64,000 nt of DNA from Bacillota bacterium (GTDB lineage Bacteria > Planctomycetota > UBA8108 > UBA1146): assembly GCA_003973385.1 (NCBI GenBank), contig QNYK01000079.1:121810-185809 (forward strand), given 5' to 3'. The translations under genes and the position numbers were made by a program. Below, in pieces: positions 35,881 through 43,858 of this stretch. The notes beneath the pieces were generated by a model. It had not been told where the DNA came from, did not search any database, and was given only the letters and a program-made list of their open reading frames with translations. Numbering within the stretch: position 1 is the first letter of the stretch; every line of letters starts with the position of its first letter.

Positions 35881-38800
35881 ATGTCCCCGCGTATATTGAC
35901 TGTTGTCACAGTCTATCTGACAATTGCCGCTCTTATCCTTACACCTGATGCTGCTCTGACCTCCGATCAAGTCTTCATCGATACAGCACAGGTAAAGATC
36001 CTCGGTGGTCATGCTGAGGACCACCTCGGTGCCTCCACCTCCGGTGCAGGAGATGTCAACGGCGACGGCTTCCCGGATATCATCGCTGGAGCACCTGGCT
36101 CGTACAACTACTCCAGCAACGGCGGCGGAACCGCCTACATCATCCTCGGGTCTGGATCCCCCACGACCGAGTTGGATCTGAAATTTTCACATCCAGGCTC
36201 GGTGATCGTGATCCACGGAGCTCCTGAAGGGTCGATGCTGGGATCCTCGGTATCCAATGCGGGAGATGTCAACGGTGACAATATCGATGATGTCATCATC
36301 GGTGCTCCCGGTGCCTCCAGCAGTCACCCGGACGAAGAAGAAGCGGGTCGATGCTACATCATCTTCGGTTCCGCAAATCTTCCTGCAATGATCGATGTAT
36401 CGAACCTTGGAAGTTTGGGTGTCGAAATCATCGGTGCCCGTGAGGATGGTCACTTCGGAGCTTCTGTATCTGGCGCCCGTGATTTCGACGGAGATGGTTT
36501 CTCCGATGTTCTGGTCGGCGCCCCCGAGGACTCAAATGATGATCTCGAAATCTGCGGTAGCGCATTCCTGATCCGAGGTGGACCTTCACTGCCCCAGACG
36601 ATGGACCTCAAGCAATCCCACGCCAATGTGACGATCTTCCGCTCAGGAGGCCCCAATCAGGAGGTCGGCTCCTGTGTCACTGATCTGGAAGACTTCAACG
36701 GTGACGGGAATTCCGACATCGCCATCGCCTCGATGCGCCACTCAGACGAATCCTCGGCAAATGCCGGACGAGTCTGGATCATCTACGGTGGCACTGCTCC
36801 TCCGGCAGAAGTCGCACTCAACGATATCGGAGCCAGTGGCCTCGCCAGCACCACGGTGAGAGTCCCGGATGCCAACCATGAACTGGGTCAGTCGATCGCC
36901 TGTGCAGGGGATGCTGATTCCGATGGAGACAGTGAACTTCTGGTGAGCCGCTCCCTGCACGACCACAACCCGGAAACCATCGCGAATGTCGCATATCTGG
37001 TCCGTGGAGGTATCAGTCCGCCTGCGGTCATCAACCTCGCAATTCCTGCTCCGTGGATCACCCGGTACATGAGTTTCTACGACAACGATGAAGAGGGTCA
37101 GTCTGTACACACCACCCTCGACTTCAGCGGAGATGGTATCGATGACCACATCGTCGGAATCGCACGATCGATCCTGCTCGATGTTGAAAAAGGAATGGCA
37201 CACCGAATCGATGGTGGCCAGTACCTCGGCGAATCCCAGTTGCTCGATCTGTTCCAGCATCAGGGTCGGGGATACCTCGGACTTCAGGAAAATCAGCTGG
37301 TCGGCGCTTCCGTCGGATCGGTCGGTGACTTCAACAATGACCGGGGAAATGATGCCCTCATCGGAGCACCCGGATCCAAGCCCTACGGACGAGAAGAGGC
37401 TGGAGCCGTATATGTCTTCATGGGCCAGAAACTACGCTCGCCGAATAATGTAGAAACGGAAGCGCTGGGTCAGACGGTGACCGTCACCTGGAACAATCGC
37501 GCCTTCTACGACGAGGTCGACCTGTTCCGCGATGGCTCGCTGCTGGCCACTTTGCCGGGCCAGACCGAACTGTTCATCGATACCAACGTCGCCTACGGCG
37601 ATCACCACTACTCTGTCCGGGGGCGCCGCCGCGATATCAATACGGTCAAGCGAGGCAGCGACATCCGTGTACTGGTGCCGATCGCAACCCTCGATTGCAC
37701 CTCACAACACCGGGACGTTTCCATCTCCTGGACCAACAGCGACAGTTACGATCACATCGATCTCTACCGCGATGGAGGACTCGTAACAACGCTTCCTGGA
37801 GGTAGCAGTTCCTATCACGACAACGATGTCTCCTCGGGGATTCACTCCTACAGCGTCGTGGAGCGGGGCGACCGAACAACGACACTCTCGACCAGTTGCA
37901 ACATCACCGTGCTGATGCCTCCCTACAACGCAACCTGTTTTGCCGCTCCGAACGCCCAGAACCAGATCATCGCTACCATCAACTGGAACCTGATGCCGAA
38001 CCCGAACGGGTTCGATCTGATCAATATCTACCGCGATGGCGCCCTCATCCAGACTCTCGCCGGGGATGCGATGACGACCCAGGACACCATCTCGGATGGT
38101 CGATTCCTGTACGAGATCGAGGGGGTCGCCGATGGCGGACGAAGCATCAGTGCTCGTGCCACCTGCGAGATCTTTGATCCGATTTCCGTCAAGGAACTCA
38201 ACTGCGCCTCGGATGTGGACATCGCTACCTTCACATGGATCAACACCGACGCGTATGACTACATCATCGTCGAGTTCGGTCCCGGAGATGGGTCCACACC
38301 TCCGGTAGAAATCGATCAGATCCTCGGCAACAGCCAGAGCTACACCACGACGATTGCCAGTGGCCCTGGCGATTACAGCGTTTGCATCCGTGGTGTCAGG
38401 TTCAATGGAGAGAGCGGCCGTACCTGTTGCACTCTCACCGTACCTGATCCGCTCGGACCACTCGGTTGCTCGGCGACGGGAACATCGGTGTTTCTCATGT
38501 GGACCAACGGGGGTACCTACGACAGCATCGCCATCCGTCGCGACGGTAATCTGATCGACACCATCTCGGGAAATAGCACCAGTTACACCGACGAAGGCTC
38601 GCCCTTCGGTGCCCGCAGTTACTCCATCACGGCACAGCGCCGTCAGGGTCTCAGTGCTGCAGAATCGTGCTCGCTGACGGTCCTGCGCAGACCTGAATCG
38701 CTCACATGCCGCGGTGAAGCCGATCAGGTGCGGCTCACCTGGAGCAACCCTTCTCCAGCCTATGACTCCGTTGAAGTGATGCGTGGCTCCACCGTGATCG

Positions 38801-41800
38801 GTTCGGTCGCGGGTACAGCCACCGAGTTCATCGATACACCACTCAACCCTGGCGATTTCTCCTACACGATTCGTGGGGTCCAGGGATCGAGTGAGAGTAA
38901 TCCGACCCATTGCACGACCGTGATCCCCGAGCCGGTCAACGGCCTCGGAACGGGACTGCTCGAGGGTACCAATGTACTGCTGACCTGGGCACCCACCGAG
39001 GACGCCACCACTGTGCAGATTTTCCGTGACGGAATGGTCATCGCGACCGTCCCTGCTGGGGCCACTTCCTACATCGACCCTTCTCAGGAACCCGGCAACT
39101 ACGAGTACTGCCTGCGTGCGCGCATCGGCAACAACTACAGCAGTGATTCCTGCGCCGGCGCAATTGTCCCGGCTCCCCCTGCGGACATCATGTGCGGAGT
39201 CGATTCCTCGATTGTGACCATTTCCTGGACCAACATGGATGCCTACGACAATGTCATCCTGAAGCGAGACGGTGGCACCATCCTGGAAGACCTGGGAGGA
39301 ACCACCACCCAGTACATCGATTCCATGGCCGGACCTGGACCTCACATCTACGAGGTCAGCGGTCGAATCGGCAGTTACGAATCCAGTTTCATCTGGTGCG
39401 AAGTGACCGTGCCTTACCCGCCCGCCGACCTCAGTTGTTCGGTCGCCGGTGGTATCGATTCGGTGCTGACATGGGTCAATACCCAGCCATCCACCAGCAT
39501 CATGGTGCTCAGGGACGGGGTCGAGATTGCAGATCTGGCCCCGACTAGCTCCGGCTACACCGACGTGGGTGTGGCACCTGCGACCTACGAGTATTGCGTG
39601 ATCAATGTCTTCGGACCCAAGACCAGTGCTTCGACCTGCTGCACCCTGCTGGTTCCAGCACCCCCGACCGGGTTCTCCTGTCTGGCCACTGCAGGCGACG
39701 TGGACATGAGCTGGACCAATAACGAGGAGTACGACGACCTGACGCTGCAGCGAGATGGCGCAGTGATCGCGGTTCTGCCCGGCGCAACCACCACCTTCAC
39801 CGATGTCGCGCCGACTCCTGGCAGCCATACGTACACCCTCAGCGGCGCCAAGGATGGCAACAGTTCAGCCACCATCGATTGCAGCGAAGCAGTCCCGGCA
39901 GCCGCCACGGATCTGGCAGCCAGTGCCCTCGCCTCGACCGTTTCCTTGACCTGGAGCCATTCAGGTCCTGGAGATACCGCAGATCTTTACCGAGATGGGG
40001 CTCTCATCGAGTCGCTTCCCGCTTCTACCCAGTCATATGACGATTCCGGATTGGCTTCTGGCGACTACGAATACTGCGTCACGATGAGAATCGGAGACGG
40101 TACCAGTGCCACCACCTGTACATCGATTCATGTGCTGGCAGATCCGACCGGCTTCAGTTGTTCGGCGGTCTCGGGCAATGTCGAGATCTCCTGGAGCAAC
40201 AACGACAGCTACAGCACTCTCACTCTCAATCGTGACGGCCAGCTGCTGGCGATCCTCTCGGGAGGCGATTCCTCCTACCAGGATGCGTTGCCGGCGCACG
40301 GTGCTCACAGTTACGACCTGACCGCCCACGGGGGTACCTCCAGCACCAGTGGCACCGTCGACTGCTCGGTCGACGTACCCTCGACCCCCACCGACATGGC
40401 CTGCTCGGCACTCGGCTCCACCGCGTCCCTCAGCTGGAATCTGCCAGCGCCCGGCGACATCATCGAGGTGAAGCGAAATGGTTCGGTGATTGCGAACATC
40501 GGTGGTGGGGCAACTTCCTACGAAGATGTCGGTGCTCCGGTGGGAACCCACGATTACTGCATCACCAACAAGATCGGTAGCGGTACCAGTGCGACCACTT
40601 GTTGCACGGCCCGCGTACTGGCTTCTCCGACCGGCTTCGCCTGTGCAGCGGTCTCGGGAGAGGTCGATATCACATGGACCAACAACGACAGCTACGACAC
40701 CATCACCCTCAACCGCGATGGTCAGTTGCTGGCGATCCTCCCCGGAGGTGATAGCTCCTATCATGACGCCACCGCCAGAGCGGGAATGCACAGTTACGAC
40801 ATGACCGCAGATGCCGGCGCTTCCAGCGTCAGCGATACTGTCGATTGCACGGTGAATGTGCCCTCGACCCCGGTCGATCTGGCCTGCTCAGCGCTGGGCT
40901 CGACCGTTTCCCTCGCCTGGACCTTGCCCACAGACGGCACATCCGTCGAGGTGAGTCGAGATGGAACCGTCATCGCCACCCTCGGCGGTAGCGCCAGCTC
41001 GTACGAGGATATCGGTGCATCTGTCGGAACCCACGAGTACTGCATCGTCAACATGATCGGTTCCGGAACCAGCGCCGCGACCTGCTGCTCGGCTCGCGTT
41101 CTCGCAGCCCCGAGCGGATTCGCCTGTGCAGCGGTGGCCGGCGAGGTCGATATCAGCTGGACCAACAATGATGTCTACGACACCATCACTCTCAACCGAG
41201 ATGGCCAACTGCTGGCGATCCTCTCCGGAAGTGATAGCAGCTACCACGACGCCAGCGCCGGCGCCGGCCCCCACAGTTACGATATGACCGCCGATGCGGG
41301 AGCTTCCAGCATCAGCGACACCGTCAACTGCACCGTCGATGTGCCTTCGACACCGACCGACATGGCTTGCTCTGCTCTGGGCTCGACCGTCTCACTCTCC
41401 TGGACCTTGCCAACAGACGGTACGACCGTCGAGGTGAGCCGTGATGGCCTCGTGATCGCAACCCTTGGTGGCAGCGCCACCTCATACGACGATGTCGGAG
41501 CCGGGGTCGGCACTCACGAGTACTGCGTCGTCAACCAGATCGGGACCGGTACCAGCGCAGCGACATGCTGCTCGGCTCGGGTGATCTCCGCTCCGACCGG
41601 CTTCGGCTGCGTATCGGCTTCGGGAGATGTGGAACTGAGCTGGACCAACACCGATGACTACGACACCTTGACCCTGACTCGTGACGGCGCGCTGCTGGCA
41701 ATAGTGCCGGGTACCACCGAGAGTTACACGGATCCGTCGCAACCGCACGGTTCTCACAGTTACGAATTGACGGCAAGCCTGGGCGACCAGAGTACTTCTG

Positions 41801-42828
41801 CCACCGCTTCCTGCACTGAAGAGGTCCCCTCGACACCGCAGAACATGGCTTGCAGCCTCTCCGGCGGATCCGAGGTTCAGATCTCCTGGGATCTCCCCGC
41901 CAGTGGCGATTTCATCAGCCTGCTGCGCAACGGCTCCCCCATCGGTTCCCTGGCTGGCTCTGCCACCGGTGCCACCGATAGCCCGGGACCCGGCACCTAT
42001 CAGTACTGCTTGATCGTCAACATCGGCAATGGCACCGGCGCCACCGTTTGCTGTGACATCGTGGTTCCGCAACCGATGTCGGGAATCGCCTGTAGCACCA
42101 TCGGAGATGGAAACACCCTCAGCTGGAGTAACGGTGAGGCCTATGACCTGATTCAGATCTCTCGAGACGGAATGGTGGTCGGGCTCGTCGATGGAACTGA
42201 AGAGAGTTTCACCGACTTCCCACTCGGAGCAGGTACGTATTCCTACGAGATCATTGCAACTCTGGCAGGGTCTCAGACGGCGCCGATCAACTGCTCCGTC
42301 ACCATCTTGCCAGCACCGATCAATCTTGCGTGTACCTTCTTCGGTGCTCCAGTACATCTCGACTGGGAAAACACTGCCGCTTACACGACGATTCATATCG
42401 AGCGAAACGGCGTGCTGATCTCCTCGATCCCGGGGGCGGCAACCAGTTCCATCAATGTGGTCCCAACCGAGGGTACATACACCTACCGGATCTGGGCTGA
42501 ACATGCCGATGGAATCACCACTTCCACCACTTGTTCAGGAAATGTCAAAGCGTTCCTGCGTGGAGATGCGAACAGTGATACGAATTGTGACATCGCTGAC
42601 GGCATCTGGGTGCTAAACTGGCTCTTCATCGGCGGGACAGAACCAACATGCTTCGATTCTGCCGACTTCGACGACAACGGGATCGTCACCATCGGAGATG
42701 CGATGCTGATGATCTTCTACTACCTACATGCTGATGGAACGCCATTGTTACCGCCGGCGTCGCCATTTCCGGAAGCGGGGCTTGATCCGTCCGACGATAT
42801 GCTCGATTGCATCGACTCCCCTTATTAG
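35881..42828 (+). CDS. giant exported FG-GAP / tandem FN3-like / dockerin-like protein
   Basis: 2315 residues. The signal peptide (1-24) is followed by an integrin-alpha-like FG-GAP propeller at about 30-510, with repeats such as GAGDVNGDGFPDIIAGAPG and NAGDVNGDNIDDVIIGAPG. About 21 tandem beta-sandwich modules of roughly 80 residues follow (515-2220), with core pattern VxLxWTNxxxYDxIxLxRDG and two to four Cys each. The C-terminus is dockerin-like from about 2225 (GDANSDTNCDIADG, DFDDNGIVTIGDA) with the tail GLDPSDDMLDCIDSPY. FG-GAP loops and dockerin loops bind calcium in known relatives. It is probably a very long cell-surface fibre or adhesin; the ligand is unknown. Confidence 0.85.
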   Translation: MSPRILTVVTVYLTIAALILTPDAALTSDQVFIDTAQVKILGGHAEDHLGASTSGAGDVNGDGFPDIIAGAPGSYNYSSNGGGTAYIILGSGSPTTELDLKFSHPGSVIVIHGAPEGSMLGSSVSNAGDVNGDNIDDVIIGAPGASSSHPDEEEAGRCYIIFGSANLPAMIDVSNLGSLGVEIIGAREDGHFGASVSGARDFDGDGFSDVLVGAPEDSNDDLEICGSAFLIRGGPSLPQTMDLKQSHANVTIFRSGGPNQEVGSCVTDLEDFNGDGNSDIAIASMRHSDESSANAGRVWIIYGGTAPPAEVALNDIGASGLASTTVRVPDANHELGQSIACAGDADSDGDSELLVSRSLHDHNPETIANVAYLVRGGISPPAVINLAIPAPWITRYMSFYDNDEEGQSVHTTLDFSGDGIDDHIVGIARSILLDVEKGMAHRIDGGQYLGESQLLDLFQHQGRGYLGLQENQLVGASVGSVGDFNNDRGNDALIGAPGSKPYGREEAGAVYVFMGQKLRSPNNVETEALGQTVTVTWNNRAFYDEVDLFRDGSLLATLPGQTELFIDTNVAYGDHHYSVRGRRRDINTVKRGSDIRVLVPIATLDCTSQHRDVSISWTNSDSYDHIDLYRDGGLVTTLPGGSSSYHDNDVSSGIHSYSVVERGDRTTTLSTSCNITVLMPPYNATCFAAPNAQNQIIATINWNLMPNPNGFDLINIYRDGALIQTLAGDAMTTQDTISDGRFLYEIEGVADGGRSISARATCEIFDPISVKELNCASDVDIATFTWINTDAYDYIIVEFGPGDGSTPPVEIDQILGNSQSYTTTIASGPGDYSVCIRGVRFNGESGRTCCTLTVPDPLGPLGCSATGTSVFLMWTNGGTYDSIAIRRDGNLIDTISGNSTSYTDEGSPFGARSYSITAQRRQGLSAAESCSLTVLRRPESLTCRGEADQVRLTWSNPSPAYDSVEVMRGSTVIGSVAGTATEFIDTPLNPGDFSYTIRGVQGSSESNPTHCTTVIPEPVNGLGTGLLEGTNVLLTWAPTEDATTVQIFRDGMVIATVPAGATSYIDPSQEPGNYEYCLRARIGNNYSSDSCAGAIVPAPPADIMCGVDSSIVTISWTNMDAYDNVILKRDGGTILEDLGGTTTQYIDSMAGPGPHIYEVSGRIGSYESSFIWCEVTVPYPPADLSCSVAGGIDSVLTWVNTQPSTSIMVLRDGVEIADLAPTSSGYTDVGVAPATYEYCVINVFGPKTSASTCCTLLVPAPPTGFSCLATAGDVDMSWTNNEEYDDLTLQRDGAVIAVLPGATTTFTDVAPTPGSHTYTLSGAKDGNSSATIDCSEAVPAAATDLAASALASTVSLTWSHSGPGDTADLYRDGALIESLPASTQSYDDSGLASGDYEYCVTMRIGDGTSATTCTSIHVLADPTGFSCSAVSGNVEISWSNNDSYSTLTLNRDGQLLAILSGGDSSYQDALPAHGAHSYDLTAHGGTSSTSGTVDCSVDVPSTPTDMACSALGSTASLSWNLPAPGDIIEVKRNGSVIANIGGGATSYEDVGAPVGTHDYCITNKIGSGTSATTCCTARVLASPTGFACAAVSGEVDITWTNNDSYDTITLNRDGQLLAILPGGDSSYHDATARAGMHSYDMTADAGASSVSDTVDCTVNVPSTPVDLACSALGSTVSLAWTLPTDGTSVEVSRDGTVIATLGGSASSYEDIGASVGTHEYCIVNMIGSGTSAATCCSARVLAAPSGFACAAVAGEVDISWTNNDVYDTITLNRDGQLLAILSGSDSSYHDASAGAGPHSYDMTADAGASSISDTVNCTVDVPSTPTDMACSALGSTVSLSWTLPTDGTTVEVSRDGLVIATLGGSATSYDDVGAGVGTHEYCVVNQIGTGTSAATCCSARVISAPTGFGCVSASGDVELSWTNTDDYDTLTLTRDGALLAIVPGTTESYTDPSQPHGSHSYELTASLGDQSTSATASCTEEVPSTPQNMACSLSGGSEVQISWDLPASGDFISLLRNGSPIGSLAGSATGATDSPGPGTYQYCLIVNIGNGTGATVCCDIVVPQPMSGIACSTIGDGNTLSWSNGEAYDLIQISRDGMVVGLVDGTEESFTDFPLGAGTYSYEIIATLAGSQTAPINCSVTILPAPINLACTFFGAPVHLDWENTAAYTTIHIERNGVLISSIPGAATSSINVVPTEGTYTYRIWAEHADGITTSTTCSGNVKAFLRGDANSDTNCDIADGIWVLNWLFIGGTEPTCFDSADFDDNGIVTIGDAMLMIFYYLHADGTPLLPPASPFPEAGLDPSDDMLDCIDSPY
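40140..41850 (+). repeat. dimeric higher-order repeat within the FN3-like array
   Basis: From module 12 to 18, two module types alternate: one beginning GFACAAVSGEVDI and one beginning DMACSALGSTVSLSWTLP. The repeating block is thus about 480 bases (two modules). Copies are nearly identical in places (TLNRDGQLLAIL recurs three times, IGSGTSA or IGTGTSA three times), indicating recent block duplication. Confidence 0.8.
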
Positions 42829-42865
42829 GAAGTCGAAACAGCACTAATTTGCAGCACCGAACGGG

Positions 42866-42905
42866 CTTCGGGAAACAACTTGTTTCCCGAAGTCCGCATT
42901 TTTTT
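42866..42905 (+). terminator. terminator after the giant gene
   Basis: An 11-bp perfect stem (42866-42876 with 42882-42892), five-base loop, followed by TCCGCATTTTTTT. Confidence 0.88.
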
Positions 42906-43013
42906 ACCGATATTGCTTTGCAAACCTCGGGGATGTCGAAGGCCCCATCGTGGTGTATGCTTGAGGAGGTACCCCGCTTCTCGAAAGGCAGGAGCGAGTT
43001 GAAAGGTTAGACG

Positions 43014-43541
43014 ATGTCTGGCGCCAGCAACTCGAAAGGGTTTTCTGCCAGCAACCGTGGTCTGAACAAGAATGGCCACGACCTCGATGGCAAGAACCTC
43101 AATGGTAAAGACCTCAATGGCCACCACCTCGATGGCCAGCGACCTGGCGAAAATCATTTCGCTCCAGGTTCATACGGACCCTACTGTTCCCTTTGTCCCG
43201 CACGATCCCGATGCCGCAGGATCTGTGATCTGGTCGATAATCTGATCCCCAGCATGGAGCGTGGGCGAGTCGACTCTGAAGATCTACCGCGACTCTTCAT
43301 GGGAGTTCGAAGCGTCAATGTGTTGCTCGACAATATCAAGATCCTGACCCCGAGGCAGCAAGAGGTGGTTCGTCTTTACTACCGGGAATCGCTGATGCAG
43401 CAGGAGATCGCTCAGAGATTGAAGGTCACCCAGCAAGCCGTCGCAGATTCACTGGTCCGCGCCCGCCGCGCCATAGGGCGTCATTTTGGAGCGCGAGATC
43501 TCGCCGGTAGTTCCGGTCAACAGTCCTCCCCGGGCCAATAA
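43014..43541 (+). CDS. sigma-region-4-like regulator with Cys cluster
   Basis: 175 residues. The N-terminus carries short tandem pentapeptides (DLDGK NLNGK DLNGH HLDGQ type, residues 20-42). A Cys cluster follows, C58-x2-C61-x5-C67-x3-C71 in a basic context, which could bind zinc or an Fe-S centre. The C-terminus is a sigma-70 region 4 helix-turn-helix: LTPRQQEVVRLYYRESLMQQ then EIAQRLKVTQQAVADSLVRA. Region 2, needed for -10 recognition, is absent, so this is more likely a DNA-binding regulator than a full sigma factor. ATG 43014 has GAAAGG upstream. It lies between two exported-protein genes. Confidence 0.7.
   Translation: MSGASNSKGFSASNRGLNKNGHDLDGKNLNGKDLNGHHLDGQRPGENHFAPGSYGPYCSLCPARSRCRRICDLVDNLIPSMERGRVDSEDLPRLFMGVRSVNVLLDNIKILTPRQQEVVRLYYRESLMQQEIAQRLKVTQQAVADSLVRARRAIGRHFGARDLAGSSGQQSSPGQ
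43071..43145 (+). repeat. five 15-bp tandem repeats, imperfect
   Basis: Units of 15 bases at 43071, 43086, 43101, 43116 and 43131 share the frame (A/G)ATGGyMAvVACCTC and encode NGHDL, DGKNL, NGKDL, NGHHL and DGQRP. They lie at the 5' end of the regulator gene. Confidence 0.8.
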
Positions 43542-43858
43542 CCGGAAATTTTTTCCGTTCCATCACTCGCTCACCTGCCCTGATTGACACGCACTCTCTC
43601 CCGGATAGAATTCGAATTGGAGATGCTCCCCTGCGGGGCCCAATAATTGGTCACAACGACCAATCATCCTGTCTCCAGGCAGCACCTCCAACGATCGGAT
43701 CGGACCCCCGGATGGGGCACAGGATCGGTGTCAATTACAACTGCTGACAGCCCCGAGGCTGCGACAGGGTCGCAACGATCCAGTCGCATCTGGCTGCGCC
43801 ACAGGAAGAACCTTACCGGCTCCTGACTTGAGGACCCGGTAGCACTGAAAGACGGACC
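43542..43858. other. intergenic region with an inverted repeat
   Basis: About 315 bases before the next exported-protein gene. The only clear structure is ATTGGTC-acaac-GACCAAT at 43646-43664, a 7-bp inverted repeat that could be an operator. No terminator with a T run and no ORF with homology was seen. Confidence 0.35.

Noticed and set aside
37702..39828. 708-codon minus-strand ORF inside the giant exported protein gene
   Set aside because: It mirrors the repeated FN3-like modules on the opposite strand; no start signal or family match was seen.
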